From NCBI RefSeq assembly GCF_019977235.1, contig NZ_AP024646.1, positions 4,464,001 to 4,528,000 of the forward strand: DNA of 64,000 nucleotides. Reading direction: 5' to 3'. Position 1 is the first letter of the stretch. Each line of letters starts with the position of its first letter. Under the pieces are notes generated by a model that was given only the letters and a program-made list of their open reading frames with translations, had not been told where the DNA came from and ran no database searches. Shown here piece by piece: positions 27,557-36,927 of the stretch. Source of the DNA: Arthrobacter sp. StoSoilB5 (GTDB taxonomy: Bacteria > Actinomycetota > Actinomycetes > Actinomycetales > Micrococcaceae). The position numbers and the translations under genes are program-made.

Positions 27557-27607
27557 TGTGTGCAGGCCAGCCCTCAACAAACCGGAGAGGATCCTGGCCT
27601 GCACACA
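27557..27607 (+). terminator. Terminator of uricase
   Basis: TGTGTGCAGGCCAG pairs with CTGGCCTGCACACA, 14 bp, across a 23-base loop. The following bases are A-rich rather than T-rich, so efficiency is uncertain. Confidence 0.6.
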
Positions 27608-27693
27608 GACCCAACCCCAAAAACCCCAAGATTTTGTTAGCCAGACACAGTTAGCCAGACGAAGACGTCTGCCATGAACCCAGAAAGTCTGCC

Positions 27694-29202
27694 ATGAACA
27701 CGAAGAAGAAATCCCGCACTGCGGATACCACCCCTTCGCAGAAGCATCAGCCAGAACGCCCCGAGGACAAGCGCCTCTCCATCGGAAGCACCTTCGCTTA
27801 CGGCTTCCAGCACGTCCTCACCATGTACGGCGGAATCATTGCCCCGCCGCTGATTATCGGCGCTGCCGCGGGCATGTCCTCGCAGGACATCGGCCTCCTC
27901 ATCGCAGCCTGCTTGTTCGTTGGCGGCCTCGCCACCATCCTCCAGACGGTTGGCATCCCGTTCTTCGGATCGCAATTGCCGCTGGTCCAAGGCGTGTCTT
28001 TCGCGGGTGTCTCAACAATGGTCGCGATCGTCCAGGGTGGCGGGGGCATCCAGGCGGTCTTCGGTTCGGTCATTGTGGCCTCCCTGATCGGCCTGGCCAT
28101 TACTCCCCTCTTCTCCAAGATCATCAAGTTCTTCCCGCCCGTGGTCACCGGAACGGTCATCACCACCATTGGCCTGACACTGATGCCTGTAGCCGCCAAC
28201 TGGGCCATGGGCGGAAACGCCAAGGCCGGGAACTACGGCAGCGTGGCAAACATCGGCCTGGCCGCGGCCACCATGGGCGTAGTCCTGCTCCTGAGCAAAG
28301 TTGGCAACGCTGCCATCTCACGCCTCTCCATCCTGCTGGCCATGGTCATCGGCACCATCATCGCGTTCGTTGCCGGAATGGCAGACTTCTCCAAGGTTGG
28401 CCAGGGCGACATCGTCGCGTTCCCCACACCCTTCGCCTTCGGTGCTCCTACGTTTGAAATCGCAGCGATCATCTCCATGCTGATCGTCATCCTGGTGACC
28501 CTCACCGAGACGTCTGCGGACATCATCGCCGTCGGCGAGATCGTGGACACCAAAGTCGACTCCCGTCGCATCGGCGATGGCCTCCGCGCAGATATGCTCT
28601 CCAGCGCCATCTCGCCGCTCTTCAACTCGTTCACGCAAAGCGCCTTTGCCCAGAACGTCGGACTCGTGGCGATCACGGGCATCAAGAGCCGCTTCGTTGT
28701 CAGCGCCGGCGGCCTCATCCTCGTGATCCTCGGCCTCCTGCCGGTGCTGGGCCGAGTGGTCGCAGCGGTTCCGACGCCCGTCCTGGGCGGTGCCGGCGTC
28801 GTGCTTTTCGGAACGGTGGCGGCCAGCGGTATCCGTACCCTGGCCAAGGTTGAGTACAAGAACAACATGAACCTGATCATCGTTGCCGCATCGATCGGCT
28901 TCGGCATGATCCCCATCGCTGCCCCGAAGTTCTACGACCAGTTCCCATCCTGGTTCTCCACGATCTTCCACTCAGGCATCAGCTCCGCGGCAGTCATGGC
29001 GATCCTGCTGAACATCCTGTTCAACCACTTCAAGGCAGGCAACACGGACAACCAGTCAGTGTTCGTCGCCGGCACGGACCGCATCGTCAGCGAGGAGGAC
29101 ATCAAGTGCCTGGCCGATGGCGACCGCTTCGAGAACGGCAAGCTGATCGACGCTGAAGGCAAGGAAGTCCCGCTCAAGACGTCCAGCGCCTCAGAGCACT
29201 AG
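27694..29202 (+). CDS. NCS2 urate/xanthine permease
   Basis: This 502-residue permease of the UraA/PucK/UacT group has LTMYGGIIAPPLIIGAA, SQLPLVQGVSFAGVSTM, the NCS2 signature region ETSADIIAVGEI and QSAFAQNVGLVAITGIKSRF, and PVLGGAGVVLFG. Proteins of this group import urate or xanthine with protons; placement after uricase favours urate. The C-terminal 60 residues are soluble. Just before the start, short direct repeats GTTAGCCAGACAC and GTCTGCCATGAAC occur twice each. Confidence 0.92.
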   Translation: MNTKKKSRTADTTPSQKHQPERPEDKRLSIGSTFAYGFQHVLTMYGGIIAPPLIIGAAAGMSSQDIGLLIAACLFVGGLATILQTVGIPFFGSQLPLVQGVSFAGVSTMVAIVQGGGGIQAVFGSVIVASLIGLAITPLFSKIIKFFPPVVTGTVITTIGLTLMPVAANWAMGGNAKAGNYGSVANIGLAAATMGVVLLLSKVGNAAISRLSILLAMVIGTIIAFVAGMADFSKVGQGDIVAFPTPFAFGAPTFEIAAIISMLIVILVTLTETSADIIAVGEIVDTKVDSRRIGDGLRADMLSSAISPLFNSFTQSAFAQNVGLVAITGIKSRFVVSAGGLILVILGLLPVLGRVVAAVPTPVLGGAGVVLFGTVAASGIRTLAKVEYKNNMNLIIVAASIGFGMIPIAAPKFYDQFPSWFSTIFHSGISSAAVMAILLNILFNHFKAGNTDNQSVFVAGTDRIVSEEDIKCLADGDRFENGKLIDAEGKEVPLKTSSASEH

Positions 29203-29224
29203 CACCCTTCCGCAACGATAACGG

Positions 29225-29255
29225 GCGGCAGTGTTTCCTTGGGGGACACTGCCGC
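29225..29255 (+). terminator. Terminator of the urate permease
   Basis: GCGGCAGTGT pairs with ACACTGCCGC and is followed by TCTTT. Confidence 0.7.
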
Positions 29256-29310
29256 TCTTTGCGCCCCTGTGCAGAACCTACGACGGCGGCACTGCGCCGA
29301 GATGACAAAA

Positions 29311-29341
29311 GATGGCAATGTTTCTGGGAAACATTGCCATC
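29311..29341 (-). terminator. Terminator of the IclR regulator
   Basis: GATGGCAATGTTTC pairs with GAAACATTGCCATC (14 bp, loop TGG). On the minus strand TTTT follows. Confidence 0.85.
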
Positions 29342-29370
29342 AAATGCCAACTCGGCGGGGAGGGTAGGAC

Positions 29371-30126
29371 CTAGTTCTGGTTCAGCTCCGCAGAGATCGC
29401 CAGTGCAGCTTCGCGAAGCATGGGCACGGCCCGGTCCGCGAAGCTTTGGTCCACGCGGGTAATCGGTCCGGAGACAGAGATAGCTGTAGGAGTGGGAGCG
29501 TTGGGCACCGCCATGGCGAAGCAACGTACGCCGAGCTCCTGCTCTTCCTCGTCAATGGAGTAGCCGCGCTCCCGGATCAGCTTGAGGTCCGCCAGCAGGG
29601 AGTCGATGTCGCCGATGCTCTTGGCCGTGGGCGTGGGCATGCCGGTGCGGGCTACGATGCCGCGGACGACGTCGTCGTCGAGCTGGGCGAGGATGGCCTT
29701 GCCCACGCCGGTATCGTGCGTGTGGGCGCGGCGGCCGACCTCGGTGAACATGCGCATGGAGTGCATTGATGGGACCTGGGCAACGTAGATGACCATGTCC
29801 GAATCGAGGACGGCCATGTTGGAGGTCTCGCCCAGTCGCTCCACGAGGGTCTTCAACTGAGGACGCGCCACAGCACCGAGCTGCTTGCTGGCACCTTCGC
29901 CGAGCCGGATGAGCCGCGGCCCCAGGGCGTAGCGGCGGTTTGGCAGCTGGCGGATGTAGCCGAGGGATACCAAGGTGCGCAGCAGGCGGTGGATGGTGGG
30001 CAAGGGCAGGTCAGTGGATGACGATAGCTCGCTGAGAGTGACGTCGCCGCCCGCATCCGTGATCAGTTCCAACAGTTCAAAGACGCGCTCAACGGACTGC
30101 ACGCCTCCGGAGGCTTTTTCAGCCAT
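29371..30126 (-). CDS. IclR-family regulator, AllR-like
   Basis: This 251-residue IclR-type repressor has an N-terminal winged helix (about 8-70, VQSVERVFELLELI, then LPLPTIHRLLRTLVSLGYI) and the effector-binding IclR domain (ISVSGPITRVD, GVGKAILAQL). It is divergent from malic enzyme and lies in the middle of the purine genes. In E. coli and Streptomyces, AllR of this family controls allantoin use and responds to allantoin or glyoxylate. It is the only DNA-binding regulator within the purine block and so the best candidate to bind the recurrent 17-bp palindrome, one copy of which lies in its own promoter region. Confidence 0.88.
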   Translation of the reverse strand: MAEKASGGVQSVERVFELLELITDAGGDVTLSELSSSTDLPLPTIHRLLRTLVSLGYIRQLPNRRYALGPRLIRLGEGASKQLGAVARPQLKTLVERLGETSNMAVLDSDMVIYVAQVPSMHSMRMFTEVGRRAHTHDTGVGKAILAQLDDDVVRGIVARTGMPTPTAKSIGDIDSLLADLKLIRERGYSIDEEEQELGVRCFAMAVPNAPTPTAISVSGPITRVDQSFADRAVPMLREAALAISAELNQN

Positions 30127-30258
30127 TCCCTTGTCTCCAATGACTCAGATTCCGACAACTCTTATCCGCATCGTGAAAAGAATTGCTTAGAACACCCAAG
30201 ATACAGCACGTTAGCCCCACGCGCGACGACACCGAAGATGACCGAGCAAGGGGTTGTG

Positions 30259-30296
30259 TTTCCACTTTGTAGATAATAATATCCATAATACGAAAA
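30259..30296. promoter_or_regulatory. IclR/AllR-type operators, copy 6 (regulator / malic enzyme)
   Basis: TATCCATAATACGAAAA (30280-30296) aligns with the consensus. A left half-site TTTCC plus a weak right half (30259-30275) lies next to it. This is the divergent region between the IclR gene and malic enzyme. Confidence 0.5.
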
Positions 30297-30347
30297 CATT
30301 CAGTTTGGAACGGCGGCCCGGGAACGGGCCTAACAGGAGGAATTTCA

Positions 30348-31748
30348 ATGGCGAATCCGAGCCCCGGAAACTCGATTACCCTGCGCGTCGCCGCACCGTC
30401 CAGCTTTACCGCAACCAGCGAACTTGCTGCCGCAGTAGGCGCGGCCGGCGCTGCTATCACTGCGCTGGACGTCACCGAATCCCACCACGACACCTTGGTT
30501 GTGGACGTCACCTGCAACACCACGGACGATGCCCACGCAGCCCGCGTGAAGGACGCCCTGAACGCCCTCGAAGGCGTCACCGTCCAGCACGTCTCGGACC
30601 GGACCTTCCTCATGCACCTGGGCGGCAAGCTCGAGGTCGTCCCCAAAGTAGCCCTGCGCAACCGTGACGACCTGTCCCGCGCCTACACGCCCGGCGTCGC
30701 GCGCGTCTGCTTGGCGATCGCCGAAGACCCCGCCGCTGCCCGCAACCTGACGGTCAAGCGCAATACGATCGCTGTCCTCACCGACGGCTCGGCTGTCCTG
30801 GGCCTGGGCAACATCGGCCCGGCCGCGGCCCTCCCGGTCATGGAAGGCAAGGCCGCACTGTTCAAGCAATTCGCCAACGTTGACGCCTGGCCGGTCTGCC
30901 TGGACACGCAGGACACCGAAGAAATCATTATGATCGCCAAGGCCATGGCCCCCGTCTACGGCGGCATCAACCTGGAAGATATCGCCGCCCCACGCTGCTT
31001 CGAGATCGAGAACCGCCTCCGGGAAGAACTCGACATTCCGGTGTTCCACGATGACCAGCACGGCACCGCAATCGTCACCCTCGCCGCATTGGTCAACGCC
31101 CTGCGCGTAGTGGACAAGAAGCTCTCCGAGGTCAAGATCGTTGTCTCGGGCGTCGGCGCTGCCGGCTCAGCCATCATCCAGCTCCTCAAGGCCCAGGGCG
31201 CGCAGCACATCATCGCCGCCGGTCGCTCGGGCGCCATCCACTCGGGCGAGAAGTACGACGACGAGCACCGCTCCTGGATTGCCGCGAACACCAACGAAGA
31301 AGGCTTCTCCGGCACCCTGCACGACGCCCTCAAGGGAGCGGACGTGTTCATCGGCGTCAGCGCCCCGCACGTGATCGGCGAAGAGCAGGTTGCTTCGATG
31401 GCCGAGAACGCGATCGTGTTCGCCATGGCCAACCCGACGCCGGAAATCGATCCCGTCATCGCATCCAAGCACGCAGCCGTGGTTGCCACCGGACGCAGTG
31501 ATTTCCCCAACCAGATCAACAACGTCCTGGCCTTCCCGGGCTTCTTCCGGGGACTCCTGGACGCCGGAGCATCGGACATCACGCCGGACATGCTGGTGGC
31601 CGCCGCCGAGGCAATTGCCAACCGGGTGGCTGACGATGAGCTGAACGCGAGTTACATTATCCCCAGCGTCTTCGATCCCCATGTTGCCGCCGATGTGGCT
31701 AGTGCCGTAGCAGCAGCCGCGCACGCCAACGCCGCCAGCGCACTCTAG
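30348..31748 (+). CDS. Malic enzyme with N-terminal ACT-like domain
   Basis: This 466-residue enzyme decarboxylates malate to pyruvate. The first 85 residues look like an ACT regulatory domain ([20 protein letters not shown]). The catalytic part has [36 protein letters not shown] and the nucleotide loop [11 protein letters not shown]. Bacterial enzymes of this short type are usually NAD-dependent. AGGAGGAATTTCA precedes the ATG. It starts a tight operon with malate synthase, an HpcH-like protein and ureidoglycine aminohydrolase. Confidence 0.93.
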   Translation: MANPSPGNSITLRVAAPSSFTATSELAAAVGAAGAAITALDVTESHHDTLVVDVTCNTTDDAHAARVKDALNALEGVTVQHVSDRTFLMHLGGKLEVVPKVALRNRDDLSRAYTPGVARVCLAIAEDPAAARNLTVKRNTIAVLTDGSAVLGLGNIGPAAALPVMEGKAALFKQFANVDAWPVCLDTQDTEEIIMIAKAMAPVYGGINLEDIAAPRCFEIENRLREELDIPVFHDDQHGTAIVTLAALVNALRVVDKKLSEVKIVVSGVGAAGSAIIQLLKAQGAQHIIAAGRSGAIHSGEKYDDEHRSWIAANTNEEGFSGTLHDALKGADVFIGVSAPHVIGEEQVASMAENAIVFAMANPTPEIDPVIASKHAAVVATGRSDFPNQINNVLAFPGFFRGLLDAGASDITPDMLVAAAEAIANRVADDELNASYIIPSVFDPHVAADVASAVAAAAHANAASAL

Positions 31749-31764
31749 AAAAGGACACCGCCAA

Positions 31765-33378
31765 ATGGCTATCACTGTCACTGATCCCCGGCCGATCGAT
31801 CGCGCCGAGGAAATCCTCACCCCCAAGGCACTGGGCTTCATCGAAGAACTGCACAAGCGGTTCGCCGGCACCCGCGCCGAGCTGCTGGAGGCCCGCAAGG
31901 CCAAGCGCGACGGCGTTGCCCGCACCAGCCGTTTGGACTTCCTCCCGGAGACCCAGGAAATCCGCGACGGCGACTGGAAGGTCGCCGAGGCACCCGCGGC
32001 CCTGCAGGACCGCCGCGTGGAGATGACCGGTCCGGCAACCCCCGCCAAGATGGCCATCAACGCGCTGAACTCCGGTGCCAAGGTATGGCTCGCTGACCTC
32101 GAAGACGCCAGCACGCCCACGTGGCCCAACGTCATCGATGCGATCCTCAACCTTCGCGACGCAGCCCAGGGAACTTTGAGCTACACCTCGCCCGAAGGCA
32201 AGGAGTACCGCCTGCGGACCGACGCTCCTCTGGCCGTTGTTGTGGCCCGCCCGCGCGGCTGGCACATGGAAGAACGTCACCTGCTGATCGACGGCGAACC
32301 CGCCGTAGGTGCGCTGGTGGACTTTGGCCTGCACTTCTTCCACATCGCCAAGCAGCTGCTCCTCAACGGCCACGGCCCGTACTACTACCTGCCCAAGATG
32401 GAAAGCCACCTTGAGGCCCGCCTCTGGAACGACGTCTTTGTGTTCGCCCAGGATTTCCTTGGCATCCCGCAGGGCAGCATCCGCGCCACCGTGCTGATCG
32501 AGACCATCCCGGCTGCGTTCGAGATGGACGAGATACTGTACGAACTGCGCGATCACGCCTCGGGCCTGAACGCCGGCCGCTGGGACTACCTCTTCAGCAT
32601 CATCAAGTACTTCCGTGATGCAGGCGAAGAGTTCGTCCTCCCGGACCGCGCATCCGTTGCCATGACGGCGCCGTTCATGCGCGCCTACACCGAGCTGCTG
32701 GTCAAGACCTGCCACAAGCGCGGTGCATTCGCCATGGGTGGCATGGCCGCCGTCATCCCCAACCGCAAGCAGCCCGACGTTACGGCCGCCGCCTTCGACA
32801 AGGTCCGCGCCGACAAGACGCGCGAGGCCAACGACGGCTTCGACGGTTCCTGGGTTGCGCACCCGGACCTCGTTTCCACGTGCCGCGAGGTGTTCGATTC
32901 CGTCCTCGGTGACCCTGCCAACGGCGGAAAGCCCAACCAGATCGACAAGCAGCGCCCCGAGGTGAACGTCACCGCGGAGCAGCTGATCGACGTCGCCTCC
33001 GCCGACGGCCAAGTCACCGAAGCCGGCCTGCGACTGAACCTTTACGTCGCCGTCGCGTACACCGGCGTCTGGATCTCCGGCAGCGGTGCCGTGGCCATCC
33101 ACAACCTGATGGAGGACGCTGCGACGGCGGAAATCTCCCGTTCGCAGGTCTGGCAGCAGATCCGCAACAAGTCGGTCCTGGCCGACACGGGCAACACCGT
33201 GACCCGCGAACTCGTCAGCCGCATCCTGGGCGAAGAGACTGAGCGCCTGCGCATCGAGTTCGGCGACGAGCAGTTCAAGGCCTACTACGAGCCGGCGTCC
33301 AAGCTGATCGAGGACATTTGCCTCTCCGACGACTACACGGACTTCCTCACCACGCCCGCGTATGAGCTGGTGGGCTGA
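31765..33378 (+). CDS. aceB: Malate synthase A
   Basis: This 537-residue enzyme condenses glyoxylate with acetyl-CoA to malate. It has FLPETQEIRDGDWKV, the LADLEDASTPTWPN region with metal-binding acidic residues, YYLPKMESHLEARLW signature, and GRWDYLFSIIKYF. The length is that of the A form rather than the 720-residue G form. It begins 16 bases after malic enzyme. In this setting it would use the glyoxylate released from purines rather than, or as well as, that from the glyoxylate shunt. Confidence 0.96.
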   Translation: MAITVTDPRPIDRAEEILTPKALGFIEELHKRFAGTRAELLEARKAKRDGVARTSRLDFLPETQEIRDGDWKVAEAPAALQDRRVEMTGPATPAKMAINALNSGAKVWLADLEDASTPTWPNVIDAILNLRDAAQGTLSYTSPEGKEYRLRTDAPLAVVVARPRGWHMEERHLLIDGEPAVGALVDFGLHFFHIAKQLLLNGHGPYYYLPKMESHLEARLWNDVFVFAQDFLGIPQGSIRATVLIETIPAAFEMDEILYELRDHASGLNAGRWDYLFSIIKYFRDAGEEFVLPDRASVAMTAPFMRAYTELLVKTCHKRGAFAMGGMAAVIPNRKQPDVTAAAFDKVRADKTREANDGFDGSWVAHPDLVSTCREVFDSVLGDPANGGKPNQIDKQRPEVNVTAEQLIDVASADGQVTEAGLRLNLYVAVAYTGVWISGSGAVAIHNLMEDAATAEISRSQVWQQIRNKSVLADTGNTVTRELVSRILGEETERLRIEFGDEQFKAYYEPASKLIEDICLSDDYTDFLTTPAYELVG

Positions 33379-33379
33379 G

Positions 33380-34642
33380 ATGGGTTCCTTTACCCCGGAG
33401 GACCTCGCCCGAATTGATTCACAGCTCGCCGCCACCGACCAGTTGCTGGACCGCAACTACCCCGGTGACGACGGCTCGCGCCAGCCCATCCACACGGTGT
33501 ACGTGCCCGCCGACCGCTTCACACCTACCTTGGCTGTCGAGTGGGGCGCCCAGGCACTCGCGACGGCGGAGGCGCACGGCGGCCTGGAAAAGCTCGGCCA
33601 GCTATTGGGCCAGGAGCCGGACCTGGCGGCCGCTGTTGCAGCCCGCGTCGCCGCGAAGCTGGCTTCGGAGCCGATCGAGGACCTGCGGTTGGACTTCGAG
33701 GACGGCTATGGCGATCGCGGCGATGAGGCAGAAGACGCCGACGCCGTTGCTGCCGCCGAGACTGTTGCCGCCGCGGTTGCGGCTGGGACTGCTCCGCCAT
33801 TCATCGGCATCCGCTTCAAGTGCTTCGAAGCAGCCACCCGTGCCCGCGGCCTGCGGACCCTGGATCTGTTCGTCTCCACGCTTGCCGCTGCTGGTGAGCT
33901 CCCGGCCGGACTGATCCTCACGCTGCCCAAGGTCACAACGGTTGCGCAGGTGCAGGCCATGGACTTCGCAGTGTCCCGTCTTGAGGAAGTCCACGGTCTT
34001 CCCGCCGGCAGGCTCCGCTTCGAGGTCCAGGTGGAGACGCCGCAGCTCATTCTGGGCGCCGACGGAACGTCTCCCGTGGCACAACTCCCCCACGCCGTTC
34101 CTGGTCGCGTCAGCGCATTGCACTACGGCACCTACGACTACAGTGCATCTCTGGGAATCTCTGCGGAGTACCAGTCCATGGAGCACCCTGTGGCCGACTT
34201 TGCCAAGGAAGTCATGCAGCTCGCGGTGGCCGGCACCGGCATCCGCCTTTCCGACGGTTCCACCAACATCATCCCCGTGGGCGATGGCGTTGAGGACGCT
34301 TGGAAGCTCCATGGGCGCTTGGTGCGTCGTTCCCTCGAGAACGGCTACTACCAGGGTTGGGACCTGCACGCCGCCCAACTGCCCAGCCGCTTCTCGGCGT
34401 CGTACGCCTTCTATCGCGAGGGCCTGCCCGCCGCGGCACTCCGCCTCCGCAACTACGTGGAACGCACCGAAGGCGGGGTCATGGACGAACCCGCCACTGC
34501 GCGTGCACTCGCTGGCTTCGTCCTTCGCGGCGTCCAGTGCGGCGCAGTTGGGACCGACGAGGTCAAGGCGCTTGCCGGCGTCGAACTTTCCCAGCTGACC
34601 GCACTGGCGCACCCGCGGCTGGCACAACCTACTTCCCACTGA
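33380..34642 (+). CDS. DUF6986 protein, HpcH/HpaI aldolase-like
   Basis: This 420-residue protein resembles the HpcH/HpaI aldolase and citrate-lyase beta TIM barrel. LRLDFEDGYGDRGDEAEDAD carries acidic residues like the CitE metal site, IGIRFKCFEA gives the substrate Arg region, and FEVQVETPQLIL resembles the CitE E-T motif. Family members cleave or form C-C bonds with glyoxylate or acyl-CoA. The DUF6986 group has no assigned reaction that I know. ATG 33380 follows the malate synthase stop by one base; ATG 33362 would overlap it. Lying between malate synthase and ureidoglycine aminohydrolase, it probably acts on glyoxylate or a ureido compound. Confidence 0.75.
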   Translation: MGSFTPEDLARIDSQLAATDQLLDRNYPGDDGSRQPIHTVYVPADRFTPTLAVEWGAQALATAEAHGGLEKLGQLLGQEPDLAAAVAARVAAKLASEPIEDLRLDFEDGYGDRGDEAEDADAVAAAETVAAAVAAGTAPPFIGIRFKCFEAATRARGLRTLDLFVSTLAAAGELPAGLILTLPKVTTVAQVQAMDFAVSRLEEVHGLPAGRLRFEVQVETPQLILGADGTSPVAQLPHAVPGRVSALHYGTYDYSASLGISAEYQSMEHPVADFAKEVMQLAVAGTGIRLSDGSTNIIPVGDGVEDAWKLHGRLVRRSLENGYYQGWDLHAAQLPSRFSASYAFYREGLPAAALRLRNYVERTEGGVMDEPATARALAGFVLRGVQCGAVGTDEVKALAGVELSQLTALAHPRLAQPTSH

Positions 34643-34655
34643 TGAGGAGCATTCG

Positions 34656-35468
34656 ATGAGCAAGTACTACTACCCTCAGGGCGGCCTGCCGCCGCAGACC
34701 CACCTCACCACGGAACGGGCCATCGTCACCGAGGCTTACACGGTGATCCCCAAGGGTGTCATGACGGATATCGTCACCAGCAACCTGCCGGGTTTCTCCA
34801 ACACGCGTTCGTGGATCATCGCGCGGCCGATCTCCGGCTTTGCCACGACGTTCTCGCAACTGATCGTCGAGATCGGCCCCGGCGGCGGGGCTCCCAAGGC
34901 CGAGTTCGAGGCAGGCGTTGAAGGCGTCATCTTCGTGACCAAGGGCCAGGTGAACCTCACCCTCGACGGCGAACTGCACCATCTCGAGGAGGGCGGCTAC
35001 GCCTACCTGGCCGCCGGCTCCGAGTGGGGCGTGGAGAACGTCTCCGACGACATCGTCTCCTTCCATTGGATCCGGAAGGCGTACGAGCGGCTTGAGGGTT
35101 ACGAAGCCAAGTCCTTCGTGACCAACGAGAAGGACATTGAGCCCACCGCTATGCCCGACACGGACGGCGCTTGGAAGACCACCCGCTTCACGGACTCCAG
35201 CGACCTCGCCCACGACATGCAGGTCAACATCGTCACGTTCCAGCCCGGCGGTGTGATTCCGTTCCCGGAAACCCACGTCATGGAGCACGGCCTGTACGTC
35301 CTCGAGGGCAAGGCAATGTACCTGCTCAACAACGACTGGGTGGAGGTGGAAGCCGGCGACTTCATGTGGCTGCGCGCGTTCTGCCCACAGGCCTGCTACG
35401 CGGGTGGTCCGGGCGAGTTCCGTTACCTGCTGTACAAGGACATGAACCGCCAGGTGAAGCTCACCTAG
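34656..35468 (+). CDS. allE: (S)-ureidoglycine aminohydrolase
   Basis: This 270-residue bicupin releases ammonia from (S)-ureidoglycine to give (S)-ureidoglycolate. The first cupin has GVEGVIFVTKGQVNLTLDG. The second has ETHVMEHGLYVLEGKAMYLL with Glu and His as Mn ligands, then AGDFMWLRAFCPQACYAGG. The C-terminal YLLYKDMNRQVKL is typical of AllE. GAGGAG precedes the ATG by seven bases. It closes the operon malic enzyme, malate synthase, HpcH-like, allE. Confidence 0.94.
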   Translation: MSKYYYPQGGLPPQTHLTTERAIVTEAYTVIPKGVMTDIVTSNLPGFSNTRSWIIARPISGFATTFSQLIVEIGPGGGAPKAEFEAGVEGVIFVTKGQVNLTLDGELHHLEEGGYAYLAAGSEWGVENVSDDIVSFHWIRKAYERLEGYEAKSFVTNEKDIEPTAMPDTDGAWKTTRFTDSSDLAHDMQVNIVTFQPGGVIPFPETHVMEHGLYVLEGKAMYLLNNDWVEVEAGDFMWLRAFCPQACYAGGPGEFRYLLYKDMNRQVKLT

Positions 35469-35488
35469 TCTTTGCTGCCCACGCCGAG

Positions 35489-35529
35489 ATCGCCGGAAAG
35501 CTCCTGATTCGCTGGAGCTAACTGGCGAT
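35489..35529 (+). terminator. Hairpin after allE
   Basis: ATCGCC/GGCGAT and AGCTCC/GGAGCT make a two-part stem followed by TTTCG. It probably ends the operon. Confidence 0.5.
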
Positions 35530-35549
35530 TTCGCGTTTCTGCGGCGAAC

Positions 35550-35846
35550 TCAGCGGCGGCGGCCGACGGTGTGCCCCGCCCAGAACGCGAGGATGAGCAG
35601 GCCCAGAACCGCCACGGCCAGCCCGAGCTGCGTCCCTTGGCTGATAAATGCCGTGCCATTTGCCACGAATGTTTGATTGCTCAGTGGCGCATAGGAAAAC
35701 CAGCCGATGGGTTCGTCTTTGCCCTTCCACGCCACGATCAGCCCAACGATCACGGCGATCAGCCCCAGCATGGGCACGACGACGGCCGCCAGTTTCCGTG
35801 AAGGCCTCGGTGGGCGTTGTTCCCCAAGTGTATTGTTGTCCCCCAT
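35550..35846 (-). CDS. Small two-TM membrane protein
   Basis: This 98-residue protein has a polar N-terminus (MGDNNTLGEQRPPRPSRK), a first membrane segment (LAAVVVPMLGLIAVIVGLIV), a loop WKGKDEPIGWFSYAPLSN and a second segment near residues 70-90, ending HTVGRRR. Function unknown; similar short proteins are common in Arthrobacter. ATG 35846 lies seven bases after TAGACT, so the mRNA is probably leaderless. Confidence 0.7.
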   Translation of the reverse strand: MGDNNTLGEQRPPRPSRKLAAVVVPMLGLIAVIVGLIVAWKGKDEPIGWFSYAPLSNQTFVANGTAFISQGTQLGLAVAVLGLLILAFWAGHTVGRRR

Positions 35847-35853
35847 GCGGGCG

Positions 35854-35859
35854 AGTCTA
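35854..35859 (-). promoter_or_regulatory. -10 box TAGACT, probable leaderless promoter
   Basis: On the minus strand TAGACT is separated from the ATG by seven bases and no ribosome site is present. Confidence 0.5.
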
Positions 35860-36321
35860 GCCTGCGCGCCCACCCAACTAAGGGACAGCAACCTCTCTGG
35901 CCATGGTTCACTGTGGCATTGGCGGTATGGCCGCGACAAGCGAGTTCGCTGGAAAGCTGCGAAATCGCCGGAGCCTTCCCTGCGCTTTGGCACGTTTCCC
36001 ACGAGCTCGGCGCAGGGGCCCTTGGCCGCCAGACGCCTTGCCGAAACAACCGCCGTCGAAATCATCCAACCGATCCCCAGTGCCTGCCGACTGCTGCTCG
36101 CGGAGCTGCCACAGGAAAGTTAGGCCCCACCAACAAGGCCCGACGGCGGGACGCAAGTTCCGCCGTCGGGCACCCCCGCACGAGGTAGCCCACCTCCGCA
36201 AGCCCGCCCCGCAAACTTGATGGGAAATTGAGCCAAACAAACACAGTCCTTGATTTTGCCGCGCCACGCTGGAAGCAGACGAAGCACCAATATAAAGGGG
36301 CTTCGGCAACGAATAACCAGC
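35860..36321. other. Gene-free region of 460 bases
   Basis: No convincing gene is seen. A plus-strand frame ending at 36123 with an ETTAVEIIQPIPSACRLLL-like stretch could be a gene remnant but has no clear start. CCCAACTAAGGGACAGCA at 35873 resembles one end of the REP-like palindrome. A hairpin GCCCGACGGCG/CGCCGTCGGGC lies at 36138-36171. Confidence 0.35.
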
Positions 36322-36822
36322 ATGAATCACGATGATGTGGGGGAACCAATGGAACAGGCACCAGCGCCAACGGAGGTGATCGCCGTCAAGGGCATCATCC
36401 AGGACCAGCACCCCGTGGACTTCCACGCACTGGGGGTCGCAGGATGCATCGACAGGCTTGCCGCGCCGCTTCGACGCTCCGGCGTGACCGTCTACTGGCA
36501 CACACCCCACCACGGCATCGAGATCTCGTCCGCATCCGCCGCGCTGCTCTACCACGTGGCCCAGGAGACGTTCAGCAATACCCTCAACTACGCGGAAGCC
36601 AGCGAACTCACCATCCGCCTCAACGCCGTCTACCACGGCATCCAACTCACCATCATGGACAACGGCAAGGGTTTCGAGATCCACGCCGCCCCCAGTGGCC
36701 GCCGGCACGGCTTCGGCCTGCTGCTGATGTCCATAGCAGTACACGACGCCGGCGGGACCGTCGAGATCGACTCCGAAGTTGGGCGGGGCACCAGTGTGAG
36801 GGTCACGCTGCCGCTGGATTGA
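36322..36822 (+). CDS. Stand-alone HATPase_c (histidine-kinase-like ATP-binding) protein
   Basis: This 166-residue protein carries only the ATP-binding part of NarX/LiaS-type histidine kinases: the N box ETFSNTLNYAEASELTI, the G1 box IMDNGKGFE, the G2 box RHGFGLLLM and the closing GRGTSVRVTLPLD. The dimerisation/phosphoacceptor helix and any sensor are missing, and no response regulator is adjacent. ATG 36349 (GGGGGAA before it) may be the true start. It could be an anti-sigma-like or partner protein, or a fragment of a lost kinase. Confidence 0.7.
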   Translation: MNHDDVGEPMEQAPAPTEVIAVKGIIQDQHPVDFHALGVAGCIDRLAAPLRRSGVTVYWHTPHHGIEISSASAALLYHVAQETFSNTLNYAEASELTIRLNAVYHGIQLTIMDNGKGFEIHAAPSGRRHGFGLLLMSIAVHDAGGTVEIDSEVGRGTSVRVTLPLD

Positions 36823-36927
36823 GTCCAATTTGGGACCTTTTTGGGGCCCCAACCCATGGATCGGTGGCGTCCTCAGACGTATTCTGTAGCTACTTTTCAG
36901 CCTGACATCTCGACGGAATGGCACGAA

